Positions 30,916-43,398 of a stretch of DNA of 64,000 nucleotides are shown here, piece by piece. The DNA comes from Acanthococcus lagerstroemiae. Its lineage: Eukaryota > Arthropoda > Insecta > Hemiptera > Eriococcidae. Numbering within the stretch: the first letter of the stretch is position 1; the number at the start of each line of letters is the position of its first letter. Below the pieces are notes generated by a model. It did not search any database. It was not told where the DNA came from and worked only from the letters and a program-made list of their open reading frames with translations. A program made the position numbers and the translations under genes. The stretch spans positions 49,055,497-49,119,496 of the forward strand of contig CM063107.1 in assembly GCA_031841125.1 (NCBI GenBank). Direction: 5' to 3'.

Positions 30916-33900
30916 TCAAATCCTTGATCCAATTCTTGGAGGGGGTAAATCACCGAATATTGTATCACCATGTACGCTGTTTGCGAGCGCTTTCATACTC
31001 GCTGCTATGTCCACTGGCCTTTCATGTCTCGGCTACAACACATTTCACGAATATGAGCATTTCTGTGTACACACACAAACCTTCACGAAATCAACTGGGA
31101 CTCTCCTTACCTTCTGTTTATAATTCGGTTTCCCTTTATTATCGTTTAATCGTTCATCAAATAAACGCAGGGACGGATCGAAATCCGCACGAACTCGGAT
31201 TGGCAATGACCTGGCTATAGCAATGCTCCTGCGGCGAGGGATATGAATTCCTTCGTCCCGACTTCCAGAATCTGTTATACCACAGGCCTCAATTAGGTAT
31301 ATTGCGAAGCGAGGTAAACAATGGTGAAGAGAAATACGGGCTGTAACGTCCGCAACACTAGGCGATGCGAATATAGCGACATCAATCAAGGCTTCATTGA
31401 TTTGATCGTGAGAAACCAAATTTCAGGCAGAGGCACAGGACATCAGTTCCTCACAAATGCAATGAAACTCCACTTCAGTTTCAGAATATAAAAATAATAA
31501 TTAGCGAGTTCAAACAAGGATCATGATAATTTACACACTTCATTTTCAACAGTTTTGACCCAATCAATACGCCAATGCATATTTGTTGCAAGGGTGAAAA
31601 ATTAGTTAAGACAGGACGTCCACCTTGAATGCCTCGGTGCAAAGCCGGTAGGAGGGACTTTAGACCGAAGAACTAGAAAAATGACTTCCATAAGTATGAA
31701 AAGAATGAACAAGCCAGAAATTACCATCGGTATCCGAAAGATCTTCCTCTGAATGATCTTCATCTTCCAGAATGTTACTTTCTTCCATGCCATCCAGAGC
31801 AAACAACCCTTCTGAATCCAACGACACTGGTAAGGTTGACGAAAACGATGTATTCCTATCGCAGCTTTTTTCATTCTATTTAAATAAAATGCAAAAATTA
31901 ATGATGCTTCATAAATCAGCATCAGACTAAGATATCAATTTTTTTTTAAATGAGTTACCCTTTGCGCGCAGGGTTTTAGTATAATTGGAAAAGAGTTCAC
32001 TGGATGAGACTATGAATGAAATACATCAAAACCTGTAGAAAGAATTTTGTCAGAAAAGACGCAAGTTCACTCATCTGCACATCTACCACTCCATCTGTCT
32101 GTCTTCCCATAAATCAACCTATCAATATATTTGTATGGCGAAATGAGTATGGACTAATTTGACTATTTATCTTTCGGTCTATCCGTCTGCCTTGTAAGTT
32201 GGCTGTCTCCACCTCCCCATCAGTCTTACAGCCTTGTGTTTCTACATTTCTCTGCCTGCCTATCTGGCTGGCGACATTACTAATTCCCCGCCTATTCCTC
32301 TCTGTCTCCTCGTTTTGTGGGCGGGCTGGCAGTCTATCTGTTTAGCTAAGCCGTAAGTTGCCTGAGCGGCAATTTTTCAGATTTCAAGGAGACAAACCCC
32401 CAGTTTTTTTATTCGGCAGAGCAAGAAAACGCAGGCCAGACTGTTATAGAGGATTTTTCGAATTTGCTAATACCCTCAGTCTTAACATAGCCTCATAACT
32501 CGCCACAGACGTACTCCTTGATACAAAAATTGCCCATTTCAATGTTTCAAAACGAGTAATAGAATCCAAGTTTTGTAGTACTAATCAAAAGTTATCCAAC
32601 GGCGAAGTCTTTTACAGTTATGCTGAAACCATTCGTGAGCAAGTTTCTGAAACTTTGGACGCACGCGTACAAAGAACAATTAATTTCACGAGTATCATTC
32701 TCACAGCCAGATAAATTTTCTAACATTAATGAATAATAAAATAATGCAACATACGAAGGCGCTAGCAATGACAAGATCATCGCTGATCACAGAATTCACA
32801 GACGGTTCAGACGGTTTCACCGGAATACTTTCCGTAGTAGTGTTCGAAGATTTTTTCTCAAGTCTGTCCATGGAATGGGATAGCACAGCACTGAAATGCG
32901 AATATCATCGTCAGTTAAGGCCTTCAACTGAGATACAACAAACTTCTCGCATTGGGAGGAGAACACACTTTTTTAGCACTTGAAAGTCATCATTGGCACG
33001 TGTAATGTATTGTTTGAGAGCAGTTTTTCGTTGCTCTACGAATTTACGTATAATTTCATCCGTATTCCGGGTTTGCTCCTCGATTTTTTCGGTCAATTGG
33101 TTCCTCAGTTCAATTACGTGAACATTTGAAAATTCTTCTGAAAAAATAATCGAGCATAGAATCGTAAAATCTTCGAAGGAATGAAATAAACTGTGAGCAC
33201 AAAATTTACCAAGAAGCTGACTAGTTTGCAAGCAATCGGTAAGGGACAAGAAGTCAGTAACAATAATGTTGAAGACCGGCGAAAAATCAGTGGTTTCTTT
33301 CATTTCTTGAATCTGATCAGCGTCCAACTAAACAATATCAAAATGATTTCGTTAAATTCGATTGAAGATACACCAAAACGAACTACAATTAATAGTAACG
33401 CAACTATAAATTCGAAATGAAACTTGTAGTGGAAAAGGAAAATATTACCACAAATTTCCATCATCATTCACATAAATACGCAACTGAGACCTAATGGGGG
33501 CACACCCCACCTGGAAACTTAATTTTCCGCGGCAAAATTCTATCAAACTCTTATAAAATCCTCCTTAGCTTAAAAAAATCCCGACTATGACACGAAAACT
33601 TGCCTTTACAACCTTATTTTTACTTTATGATACGAGACCAATGAAAACTCTGATTATAAAGACAGTGAATAATAAATTCCATAGCTCCAAATCAATATAC
33701 CATTCACATAACATTCAAACCAAAGACGAAGACAGCACAACGTATCCTTTCTAGAGAAGAAAGTGAGGAGGTAGCTCAAATCCCAGTATTCTACAATTTA
33801 TTTAGAAGGTTCACAGTATGTATTCAGTTTCTAGAGGGGGGAGGGGGCGAATTTCAGATGAAATTTTTTAGTATCTTACTGGTGGTTCTCGAGCTCTCGA

Positions 33901-34679
33901 GGGAGATTCCTCCTCTTCTCCTTCAGCTCTGTATCTCTACGTTTGAATCAAAGATTGATAAGTTCATTTTCCCTCTTAATACTCACAATGGCAAGGATAT
34001 AGAAAACTGAGACGTATTTGAATCCAGACTCTCAAAAATGTTTCGAGTAAATGGAAAAATATAACAGAAACGTACGATCATTTAGTATCAACTCTGTGGC
34101 AAATAATATTTTCGCCGATGTCGTATAATGTCTCCTATACCTATTTAATTCCTCCTCAAGTATTCAAAGTATTGCAAAGAAATTTACCTGATGTAATAAT
34201 TTATTTATAAGCGTTGTGGTAGAATTATCCTCCTTCCTGCAATGCGCGTGAGTATACATATTACAATTCAAACACCTGTAACGTGTCCACGAGCCGACTG
34301 GGTTTGCTTGGATTAAAGCTGACTGTTGCTTGTGTATCTCACAGAAATGAACTAAGATTAATGGTAACTAGAATCAAAAGCATTATCTGTGCTCAATTAT
34401 CCGAGAGCTAACGTTTGGAACTGAAATGTACTAGTATACCGGAGACCAACATATCAAGATGTAGAGCCTGGCATTGATGTCAGGCTGCCACGGTCTTACA
34501 TCAAGCTACACAGAGTATTAAGCTTCAGAAAGTACAAAATTCAAGTTGAATATTACCTTTCGGAAAAAATCGTCCTCTTTTTCCTCCTCGGATAACAGAT
34601 TCTGATCTTTGAAAAACGTGCCGTCATTTTGTTCGATAGTGATACAGATGTTCAAGCATTTACAATAATATTTGGTCAT
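30916..34679 (-). CDS. Lobe / PRAS40 (AKT1S1)-like protein, eight coding exons
   Basis: PRAS40/Lobe proteins bind and restrain mTORC1 and are AKT substrates. Exons on the minus strand: 34557-34679 (tentative), 34188-34232, 33210-33327, 32969-33137, 32755-32890, 31725-31875, 31111-31271, 30916-31032; together 339 residues plus stop. The C-terminal half carries the family marks: GLFALDGMEE (like the TOS-type FVMDE of human PRAS40), an acidic EDEDHSEEDLSDTDDSG, ARSLPIRV (human AKSLPVSV), and the ending VDIAASMKALANSVHGD then FGDLPPPRIGSRI. The N-terminal half is a coiled-coil-like region with LRNQLTEKIEEQTRNTDEII and has no clear human match. Exon 4 uses a GTGTGT donor. The first exon is uncertain: to keep its frame, exon 2 must use GAAG rather than the canonical CAG four bases upstream. 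Confidence 0.75.
32080..32350. repeat. CTGTCTG/TCTGCC-rich low-complexity stretch
   Basis: Repeated CTGTCTG, TCTGCC and CTATC phrases within a Lobe-like intron. No coding potential. Confidence 0.4.
33330..34187. other. Intron of the Lobe-like gene, no further feature
   Basis: AT-rich intron between coding exons 2 and 3, with a short G run near 33835. Nothing else supported. Confidence 0.5.
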
Positions 34680-35438
34680 ACTGAATACCGATAAGCAGCA
34701 ATTAAATAACAAATTCACAAGTTTCGAGGATTACCGGTTGTTTGAACAGAATTCCGACTTTGAAAGACTGAATTGGTAATACTTTTTGATTTCAAATTTC
34801 AATTGCAGGCGAAGATGATAACGACGAATTTTTCAGAAAATTTGCATCAGTCGACATGTTAAACGAATAAGAACAACTTAAAATAAAAATATAAATCCCT
34901 TTCTTAACCTTACATCCTCCATAATCCTTTCAATTAACACTCAGCTGAAAAAAAGCAATAACATCTTTCGTGACAAACAAAGAAACTCTTTGTAGAAAAT
35001 CAAATGGATCAGCTCATCAGCTGACTTTGGGAGGGGAATGTGGGGAAGTCTGTCGGTTGACAGGGGGACGAGGGATGTGACGTGATACATCATTCTGTTT
35101 GATCATTAGAAAAAGTACCTAAGTGTATATGAACTTTAGATCCATTTCCCTAGACATTTGGGAAAATACAGGAGTCCAAAAACCAAAAAGTATGATTACA
35201 TAATTTTCCTGGGGACGCAGGCTCATCTCTGTTGTTCGTGGATCGATCTGATAACTGATAACGGCTGATAAGATGCTCGAGCAATCGGCGTGTACCGTAT
35301 GTACCGCACAGTTCCCAGTTACCTACGTCTGTAATTAATTTTTACTTTCAACTAAATCCCAGTATTTATTTCGCCCTGCTTTCTGATGTACCTACCCGCT
35401 TGAGTAAATCCATACCGTCGTTTCTCATCGGCTACGGG
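34680..35438. promoter_or_regulatory. Shared 5' region of the Lobe-like gene and NARS2
   Basis: 759 bases lie between the tentative minus-strand start and the NARS2 ATG, so the two genes are divergent. Any 5' leader exons and promoters of both should be here. No other gene is recognised. Confidence 0.4.
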
Positions 35439-37301
35439 ATGAACGTTTCGAGAATGAGCACCCTCTTTCATGCATTCTTCATGTTCAGAAGAGGTGTTTC
35501 TACCATGAGAATCGCTGATATTTGCTCTCATAGAGACCTTGGTGAAAATATATGTGTACAGGTACAGCATTAACAACATTTAAACCCCAATTACGATTCA
35601 TTCGGGAATATTACCTGGTATTCTCCAAGTATTACTTTGCATATGCTAGAATAAACTGACAAAACTTAGTTGTTTTTGTTATTGTTACTACACTCAGCCT
35701 ATAAACGTATTGAACCATCTGCGTAATGTCGATTATTTGTTTTTAAGTATTTTTACAGCCACGCAGTGATAATTTATTTTCTGTCAATTCAACAAATTAA
35801 CCTCACATCATCTGTATTTCAGGGATGGATAAAATCAATACGAACTATGAAAATGAGGACTTTTCTCGATGTGGGAGACGGGTCAACGTTTCATTTCTTG
35901 CAAGCTGTGATCGAAGGTGACCGGGTACCAGAAAATGTGAGCTACGGCGCTTCAGTTATACTCTCCGGAAAATTAGCTCTGGCTCCGAACAGTAAACAAT
36001 TTGAAATTCAAACTGAAGATATAAAAGTAATAGGCAGCTGCGACCTCAATGCTGGGTACCCATTTGTGCCGAGAACGAAGTATCTCCCACAGGAACAACG
36101 AGAATTTCTGCATTTAAGGCCACGAATGCGAACGTCAGGCTCAGTTCTAAGAGTTAGAAGCCGAGCGTCACACTGCATCCATGACTTCTTTCAGCGTGAG
36201 AAATTCGTGAATATTCACACGCCGTTACTGACTTCAAATGATTGTGAAGGAGCGGGCGAAATATTTAAAGCAGTCCCTGAATCACAAAATCTCATACAAG
36301 AAATGAAAAAAGAGAACCTAACAGATGATGAAGCCTTTTTTGACACGACTGCATTCCTTACCGTATCCGGCCAGTTGCATTTGGAAGCCATGTCGAGGTA
36401 ATGTCGTCTTTGTATGAAATATACATTACATAATTCTCGTTTTAATTAAACTACTGTATTCCTAGGGCGTTGTGTAATGTCTATCAATTTGGACCTACAT
36501 TTCGAGCTGAAAATAACAGATCTCGGCTTCATTTATCAGAATTTTACATGGTTGAGGCAGAAATAGCCTTTCTAAGTCGTATCGATGATTTACTGGAGTT
36601 TATGGAAAGATTTATAAAGAATATTACAGTAGCTATTCTGGAGACTCACGAAGAAGAAATAGCGTACTATAGAAATTTACTTGCATTACCTAAATTTAAT
36701 TTTAGCAATATTTTAGATAAACCGTATTGTATAATGAACTATGATGAAGCCTGTGCGATATTAGATGAACATGAAAAAAAATTTACGAGTCCAATTCGTG
36801 AAACTAAACACTTAACGAAAGAACATGAATTGTTTCTTATCGAGTATAATGAAAATGTACCGGTATTCGTGATCAACTGGCCAGAGGATAAGAAGCCATT
36901 TTACGTGAAAATATCGGAAAATACATCTCAAGTAATTATTATTCATTTTTATTAGATTATTACAAGGTATAAAAGAAAAATTGAAAATGTAGATTCAGTG
37001 ACTCAATATTCTTAATTCAATTTCATTTTAGGCAGCAGCTGTTGATCTGTTGTTTCCGGATGTTGGAGAACTATGTGGAGGAAGTCTTCGTGAAGACAAT
37101 TACGAATTGCTGAAGAAGAAATTAGCAGCAGAAAATCTTCTTGAACGTTTAAACTGGTATCTTGATTTACGCAAATTCGGAAACGTACCAACAGGGGGCT
37201 TTGGCATGGGCTTCGAAAGATATTTAAAAGTTATTTTGGGCACAAACAGCGTAAAAGAAACGATACCATTTCCACGGTGGCCTCATAACTGTAAATTGTA
37301 A
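35439..37301 (+). CDS. NARS2: Mitochondrial asparaginyl-tRNA synthetase
   Basis: Charges mitochondrial tRNA-Asn with asparagine. Exons 35439-35561, 35823-36397, 36466-36931 and 37032-37301 join in phase to 477 residues, the same length as human NARS2. The first exon gives a basic, hydroxylated N-terminus ([18 protein letters not shown]) fitting a mitochondrial targeting peptide. A second in-frame ATG at 35454 is possible. The OB-fold has [19 protein letters not shown]. The class II core follows: [17 protein letters not shown], motif 2 [20 protein letters not shown] (R246, E248), [11 protein letters not shown], and motif 3 GGFGMGFER (445-450). No catalytic residue looks lost. Polyadenylation signal AATAAA at 37349-37354. 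Confidence 0.97.
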
Positions 37302-37359
37302 ATTTTTTCCAACTATCTGAGTCCTCCGTTTGTTGCTTGTATTTTTGAAATAAATTTTT

Positions 37360-38500
37360 TTTTTTAATTTTTACTTTGGTATAAAATTGAACGTTAATTT
37401 ATCCTGGAAAATTAATAGTGACATTCACCATGTTACAGTCGAGGAAATGTGTTTCCGAATGGTGGATTGGCAGATGCTATGAAAAATAAGGAATTCACCA
37501 CGGAGTTAAAAATACCAAATTGGCTCACAATTATTTGTAATTTGAGTACCCTCGTAATGCAATCGAAATATTAGAGTATCGGCGTGTAGGTAATTTACGG
37601 GACAATAATCGAAGAAAATGCTTCAAAACACCTACACGTTTCGGAGCCTCCATCACAAATTAAAACTTAATGGAAAGTGATCATTTTCTCATGATTTTTG
37701 ATTATACCTAAACAAAACTGAAAGTAGATATCTCACCCCTAATCCAAAATAATATTTGCTAATTGTCGCCCAGCTCATTTACGTATAGTGGCTGCAGTTC
37801 TAAATCCAGCACTGTCAGTGTCAGTAAGTATAAACGCTAACCCAGGGAGTTGAGTCTCATTTACAGTTCTAAATGATGATACGTCAATTGAAATATAAGA
37901 AATGGCCGGTAATAATGAATGCAATTTAAATCCGCAATCTGCTGGACAATGAATAGAAGTAGGACGCTATAGTTTCTCTAATGTGCACAATCGATCCGTT
38001 ATTTTGACGGCAGAATGTCAGTTCCGAATTAAACGTATTTCGAAAACTTCCAATTTACTCAAGATTTTGATTGGAGTTTTGAATTCAGTTGGAAAATGAA
38101 CACGAAGTACCTACCTTATGAAAATAATACAAATCAACTTACAGAACGATAGGTATTTTGAATTTTCTTAAATTTTCAATTCGCAATCGGTGTTTTTATG
38201 GAAAATTTTTGGTATGTATGATCAGAAATTGATAGGTGATAGTTGCCACATGGTATGCTTAGATCATGGCGTCTAAAATCTCTATCAAATTACAAAAACG
38301 TTGAAATTTTTTGAGATATAACAGATTTTTAAACAACTCGAATAAATAATTATATTCTGCTCGAAGCCCTGGCTCAAATCATACCTACTGAAAATTTTGC
38401 CAGGGCATGTTCCTAGTGATAACCGACATTGATATTTGATAATGTGATCATTGATTAATTCGGCGGGATGGCAAGCGTTGGGTGATCTCTATTTTTCAGT
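37360..38500. other. Intergenic, nothing recognised
   Basis: AT-rich sequence after NARS2 without supported genes. Confidence 0.5.
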
Positions 38501-38504
38501 TTCT

Positions 38505-38990
38505 GATTTTTAGTTAGCTTGCCCATAGTTTGGTCCCAAGTATTCAAGAAGAAAACTTCTGCTAAATTTGAACAAAATCGATGAAGGGTAACCCTTCCTC
38601 AAGGGAGGTTGAAATTCTTATGGGGATCAACATTGATATTTGGAATTTGAGCTTCAGCCGAGGGGGAGGCGTGACGTCCCTCTCCATATGGGCCTAGAAG
38701 AACCTATTTTCTTTCTCGAATTGATATCTTCAGGATCACAGAACCCATTCCTCGGGTCCTCTTCCCATCCCTCCAGTGCCAAATTAAGATTTTTGTAGGC
38801 CCTAAACAATTTGCTGCTTCAATTTTTTATTTTTTTAAACTTTAAAAATTGAATTTTGCTTGTGAACGTGGCCAGATTCCGGTAAGTAATTGAAAAAAAA
38901 AAAAAGTTCATGCTTTGTAGGCCCAAAACAGTTGGTAGGCCCTAGGCAATTGCCTACTCTGTCTAATGGATAAATCGGCACTACTTCCCT
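38505..38990. repeat. Interspersed repeats: relative of the 53.5-kb arm, then a GTAGGCCCTA element
   Basis: From 38505 to about 38760, TTTGAACAAAATC, GGAATTTGAGCTTCAG and neighbouring words match the left arm at 53540-53660. From about 38780, AGTGCCAAATTAAG and GTAGGCCCTA face GCCTA...ATCGGCACTACT near 38985, an inverted pair suggesting a separate small element. Confidence 0.5.
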
Positions 38991-39219
38991 CAACCCCCTT
39001 GGGCTACACGAGAGCAGATTTTCAATTATAACATGTTTGCTTCAATTTCCACATTATGTACATAATATGTCTGAATAGATATTTTTCAGAGGTAGTATAC
39101 CGTAATCATATTATAACGGTTTACCAACGACAAAACTTTTGTTTTTCGATGACAGAACTTTCAATTTTCCGTTATGTATTTATCAGTTACATTTATATAT
39201 TTATTACTTTCAGCAGGAG

Positions 39220-39691
39220 CAGAGGTGATAATGTTAGCCAATAGCCTTAGCTTCAAGCCACTAGTCGAACAATTCTAGTCAAGATCAGCTAGCTGTTAGC
39301 TTGGCCATTGAAGAAGAATGTAAACGTTATTAGCGAATCTGTCAATAATCTGTTAGTTTTTTCTGAATTGCTGATGAAAAGCTATATATAATCCGGCTGT
39401 GTTGAGTTTATGGCGTTTTGTCATATAGGTATACCTAAATTTTGAACATCTAAACTTTTGAACCTGATCAGTTTTCGTTCATTTGGTTTTGTGTTTCTCG
39501 CCCTTCGCCACAAAGAAATTAGCTTTTAGCCATTAGCTGTTTGAATTTTAGCCCTTAAGCATTAGTTCTGAGCTTGCCATTCATTCACTGGATTCAACTT
39601 TTAGCTTTATCCCTTAGACTTATCAGACAAAAGGTCATTCGTTTTTGGCTTAAGCTTTAGCCTTTTCGAATGGCTTATCACCTCTCCTCTG
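39220..39691. mobile_element. hAT-like non-autonomous element with 8-base target duplication
   Basis: Left end CAGAGGTGATAATG, right end TTATCACCTCTCCTCTG. The right copy carries an extra five bases. The flanks AGCAGGAG (39212-39219) and GGCAGGAG (39692-39699) match at 7 of 8 positions. The interior is built of short TTAGCTTTTAGCC-type phrases. CAGRG ends with an 8-base duplication are the hAT signature. No transposase. Confidence 0.75.
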
Positions 39692-39699
39692 GGCAGGAG

Positions 39700-40520
39700 A
39701 AAAGACAGAAAAATTACTTCCGAAAATCCGGATTATGTGTTTTATTCTGAATTTATTTCTACTTTCTAGGAACGAGAATTTTATCCAAATATGGATATTT
39801 TTCATCTGATGAACGAATATGAAAACTTTCAACATATCTTTATGTTTTATGAAATTTTAAGCTGATTGAACCCTACTTGTGCTTGGATATTTGCAGATAT
39901 TTCAGGAATTTCACCATTGAGGGAATATTTACCAATTTTTTGAGTTAAAAAAAGGCATATTTTTGTTAAAATCAAAACTATTTACAATTCACAGCCAAAT
40001 TCCAAAGGGCGAGGGGAAAAGTACTCAGTTCAGTCACCACAGTAGCTTTAAGCATTTTCTTCTTTTTCTTCCTCATTTCTTCTTCTTGCTCTAGTCTTTG
40101 CTTCTATGTTCTATGTTCAAATGGAAGTCTAAGCCGTAAAAATAAAGCCCCGTAGAGAGAAAACGAGGGCCTGGGAGAATTTCCACGAGATCCCCTCTCC
40201 TTCAAGTTCAATTTGTTCTTTTGTTAGATGGGAAAAAATTATAAGCTACGGGATAAGAGGTTTCTTTCATGGTGTAAGGAGTGATCGCTGATTTGATGTA
40301 TAGTATGACTATATCGGGCCCGGGGTATTTTCTCCCTTTCTCCCTCCCCTCTCGACAGGGTTGCGTAAATATATATTCATGTGAGAGCTAACATAATTTA
40401 TGTACTATTCTCTTGATACAGCTTCGAGCTTCTATTATAGTCTAACCATTGAACTGGACTGCGTTTTTTCTTTCAAATGATATCCATATATTGTAGGGGA
40501 ATATTTTTTGGATAATTGAA
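39700..40520. other. Intergenic, nothing recognised
   Basis: No gene or clear repeat apart from pyrimidine-rich low-complexity sequence near 40060-40100. Confidence 0.45.
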
Positions 40521-40524
40521 CTTT

Positions 40525-40754
40525 TGATGGTGCATTTACACTGAAGCTGACAGCATTGCTGTAGCCAACTTTGCTGGATGTTAGTTATTTTTGTTCACAG
40601 TGGAGTTAGTCGAAATATGCTGACAGCAATGTTAGAAGAACTTGTCCGATTCGAATCGGATACGGGCTAACAAACTACTAGCAATGTTGCATGCTAGTCA
40701 TTTTCGAAACTTTGCTGATAGCAATGTTCGTTTGTCAGTGTAAATGCACCATCA
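40525..40754. mobile_element. 230-base MITE with TGATGGTGCATTTACACTGA ends
   Basis: The left end TGATGGTGCATTTACACTGA is the exact inverse of the right end TCAGTGTAAATGCACCATCA. Inside, AACATTGCTA and TAGCAATGTT phrases are also inverted. No target duplication is visible. Its end motif resembles those of the elements at 48573 and 58213. Confidence 0.75.
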
Positions 40755-40857
40755 GGGAATTTTTTTTTTGGATATTTTGGGCGGAAAACGGGAGTAAAAT
40801 ATCCGGATATTTAACGCACCTGAGGCGGATAAAATCTTTTAAAATTCTCGTCCCTAT

Positions 40858-41419
40858 CAGAGATGCACAAATGGTTGGGTTGATCTATTTAAATATGTAT
40901 TTCAAATAGGTTAGATTGGAATACATTTAAATACCAATAATTTCAAATGGGTAGTCCAGAGTAATCCATTTAAATACCTATTTGAAAATATTCTCACTTT
41001 CAGTAGCCATTTAAATGGTTTTCAAATGGTTTTAAAAAATTTCTCTACAGACACTGCATTTAGGTATTTCATTGGATGAAATACACACTAAAACTTTCAA
41101 AGTACTGACTGGGGTGACCTAACAGACCTTACTACGCAACTGTATTATCCACTAAGAAAGCTGACGTTCTTCATATTGTTCAGAAATGTTGACAAACAGA
41201 AATGACACTTGTTACTTACTTGTTAGGAAACGCACAAACTGAAGAAGAAACAAAACCATTTGGGAAATCCATTTAAATACCTTGCTGTATAAATAGATTT
41301 TTGCTTAACAAATGCATTTAAATTGTCACCAAATTTCATTTAAATGATCTATTTAAATACCTATTTGAACCATTTAAATGGTATTTCCATTTGAAGTTCA
41401 AATATTTTGTGCATCTCTG
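40858..41419. mobile_element. hAT-like element with CAGAGATGCACAAA ends
   Basis: Ends CAGAGATGCACAAAT and TTTTGTGCATCTCTG are inverted. The flanks GTCCCTAT (40850-40857) and GTCTCTAT (41420-41427) match at 7 of 8. The interior consists of many copies of CATTTAAATACCTATTTGAA in both orientations, giving strong subterminal repetition. Non-coding. Confidence 0.75.
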
Positions 41420-41429
41420 GTCTCTATTC

Positions 41430-41615
41430 ATCAGGCGCGGATTTAGAAAAAGGAGATGGAGCGGTACAGTAGCGGTGGAGACCACCTTTGTGGCGTGTAA
41501 TGAGCGAACAATTCATCATTTTTATTTCTTTTTCCCTATTACTGCGTTAAAAATATTTAACCAAGAAGGGGGGGGCATGTACCCCATGCCCCCCTGGATT
41601 CGCCGCTACTATTCA
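41430..41615. repeat. Short element with GGCGCGGATT ends
   Basis: GGCGCGGATTTAG at the left faces CTGGATTCGCCGC at the right, with G and C runs inside the right end. It resembles a common class of small repeats; no duplication can be shown. Confidence 0.4.
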
Positions 41616-41619
41616 TTTC

Positions 41620-42385
41620 GCTAACCTAACACCCTCGCTAAAACCTTGAGCCTCGGTGCGCGACACTAGCGCTTCTAGATCAGATTTAAAAATTCGAACA
41701 CTAATCAGTCAATAGCATGGATGTAATCAGTTGTCCATCCAGTACAGTTTTTCAAAAGGTTTTCCTACCATACATTTCCATCCATTGCCCTGAGTTTTCC
41801 AAGAATTCCCGTTGCGATTACGTTGGAAAAAGTGATATCCCAAAATTGAGAGCTTTCAAATTTTGAAATCGTGACCGTAATAAGTATTTGTAATTTATTT
41901 TTCTCGGTCTTCTTTTCTCAACTTATATTGTAGTTGGAGTACCTGCAGTTGAATTTTCCTTCTGTTTTTCACTCTCTTATCATCTTGGATGGAGTATCAC
42001 ATAAAGGTGGCGAAATCGTATTATTGAGGTATTTATGTGCCTCATTTTCATTATTATGGAGATTCAAAGTGCTAATGCTACTCAACATTTCAAGCACTGT
42101 TGAACTTTCCTATGGTTCCTGAATCAGTATGTTTAAAATTCAAGTAATTATCAGCTTCTCACTTTTAGTGTTATAACCGCGAACTATCAGCTGGATTCCA
42201 TCCCAAAATTATTTATTTCATATTATTCTATTCATATTATTCTATAGCGATTGATATGACTTGGTAATGGAATGCTGGAAAATGCCTTTCAGTTTTTCAA
42301 GATCGATGGAAGGCTGCTAACTGCCGTTATAATTAGTTTAAACTTGGTATCATTTCAGACTAATTGATAACGAAAAGTAAACGCT
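41620..42385 (+). other. Upstream region of Rab30
   Basis: Contains the Rab30 5' leader, promoter and probably a non-coding exon. No separate gene is supported. Confidence 0.4.
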
Positions 42386-43398
42386 ATGGAAGATTACAAA
42401 TTTCTGTTCAAAGTTGTACTGGTTGGAAATGCTGGTGTTGGTAAAACATGTCTTGTTCGTCGATTCACTCAAGTAATTGCATTTATTGGAAAAACATTCC
42501 GGAAACTTCCCTGTAACCTGTCGTCAATGTGAACTGATTGTTTCAATTTTCGTTGTAGGGTTTGTTCCCTCCTGGTCAGGGAGCTACCATTGGTGTCGAC
42601 TTCATGATTAAAACTATCGAAATCGATAACGAGAAAATTAAGGTAACTATTCGTCGCAGTACTAAAAGGATGACTCATTTTCGATTCGTGAAAAGTATTT
42701 CATTCGGTCTCTTTTTCAGCTTCAGATATGGGACACTGCTGGTCAAGAAAGATTCCGTTCGATTACCCAAAGTTACTACCGCTCAGCTCATGCTCTTATA
42801 CTTGTTTACGATATAAGCTGTCAACCTACGTTTGATTGTCTCCCAGACTGGCTACGGGAAATCGAAGAATATGCCAACAGCAAAGTGCTTCGTGTTCTAG
42901 TTGGTCTGTTGCAATTTTCCAAACTGATTTATATTGTGTACAAATGATGAAATATCCTTAAACTTGAGCTATCTATTACTTTTTATTTTTGTAACTTATG
43001 CTTGTAGGTAACAAACTTGATAGAGAGGATCGTGAAATTCCTACTGAAGTAGGTGAACAGTTCGCTTTGAGACATAATATGTACTACCTTGAAACATCTG
43101 CTAAAGAAGCTGAAAATGTAGAAAGGTTATTCATACAAATTGCCGCTGAACTAATGGAAGTAAGGGTTTTTCTATTCGTATGTGTTGGTAAATTAAGTGT
43201 GTTTTGGATTTTCTACGAATCAATAGATTCACTCGACAGTTGTTTTAATTCTGTTGCACAGCAGTAGCATTCGTATTGATTATGTATTCCTATGTACAGC
43301 AGGCCCGATGTAAGGAACTGCCAAGGTATGACAACGGTGGTGAAAGTATAGACAGGAACACTACTACGATTCGGTCCAAACCGTGCTGCAATAACTGA
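42386..43398 (+). CDS. Rab30: Ras-related small GTPase Rab30
   Basis: Golgi-associated Rab GTPase. Exons 42386-42472, 42559-42642, 42720-42903, 43008-43159 and 43300-43398 join in phase to 201 residues; human Rab30 has 203. The N-terminus [20 protein letters not shown] is characteristic. GTPase motifs: G1 GNAGVGKT (14-21), G2 region [16 protein letters not shown]3 WDTAGQE (61-67), G4 NKLD (120-123), G5 ETSAKE (147-152). The C-termin­us ends KPCCNN, with paired cysteines for prenylation. The last acceptor is a CAGCAG tandem, so a form lacking one glutamine is possible. Confidence 0.97.

Noticed and set aside
35352..35579. Minus-strand 75-codon frame
   Set aside because: It is the shadow of NARS2 exon 1 on the plus strand, which splices in phase and gives a mitochondrial targeting peptide.
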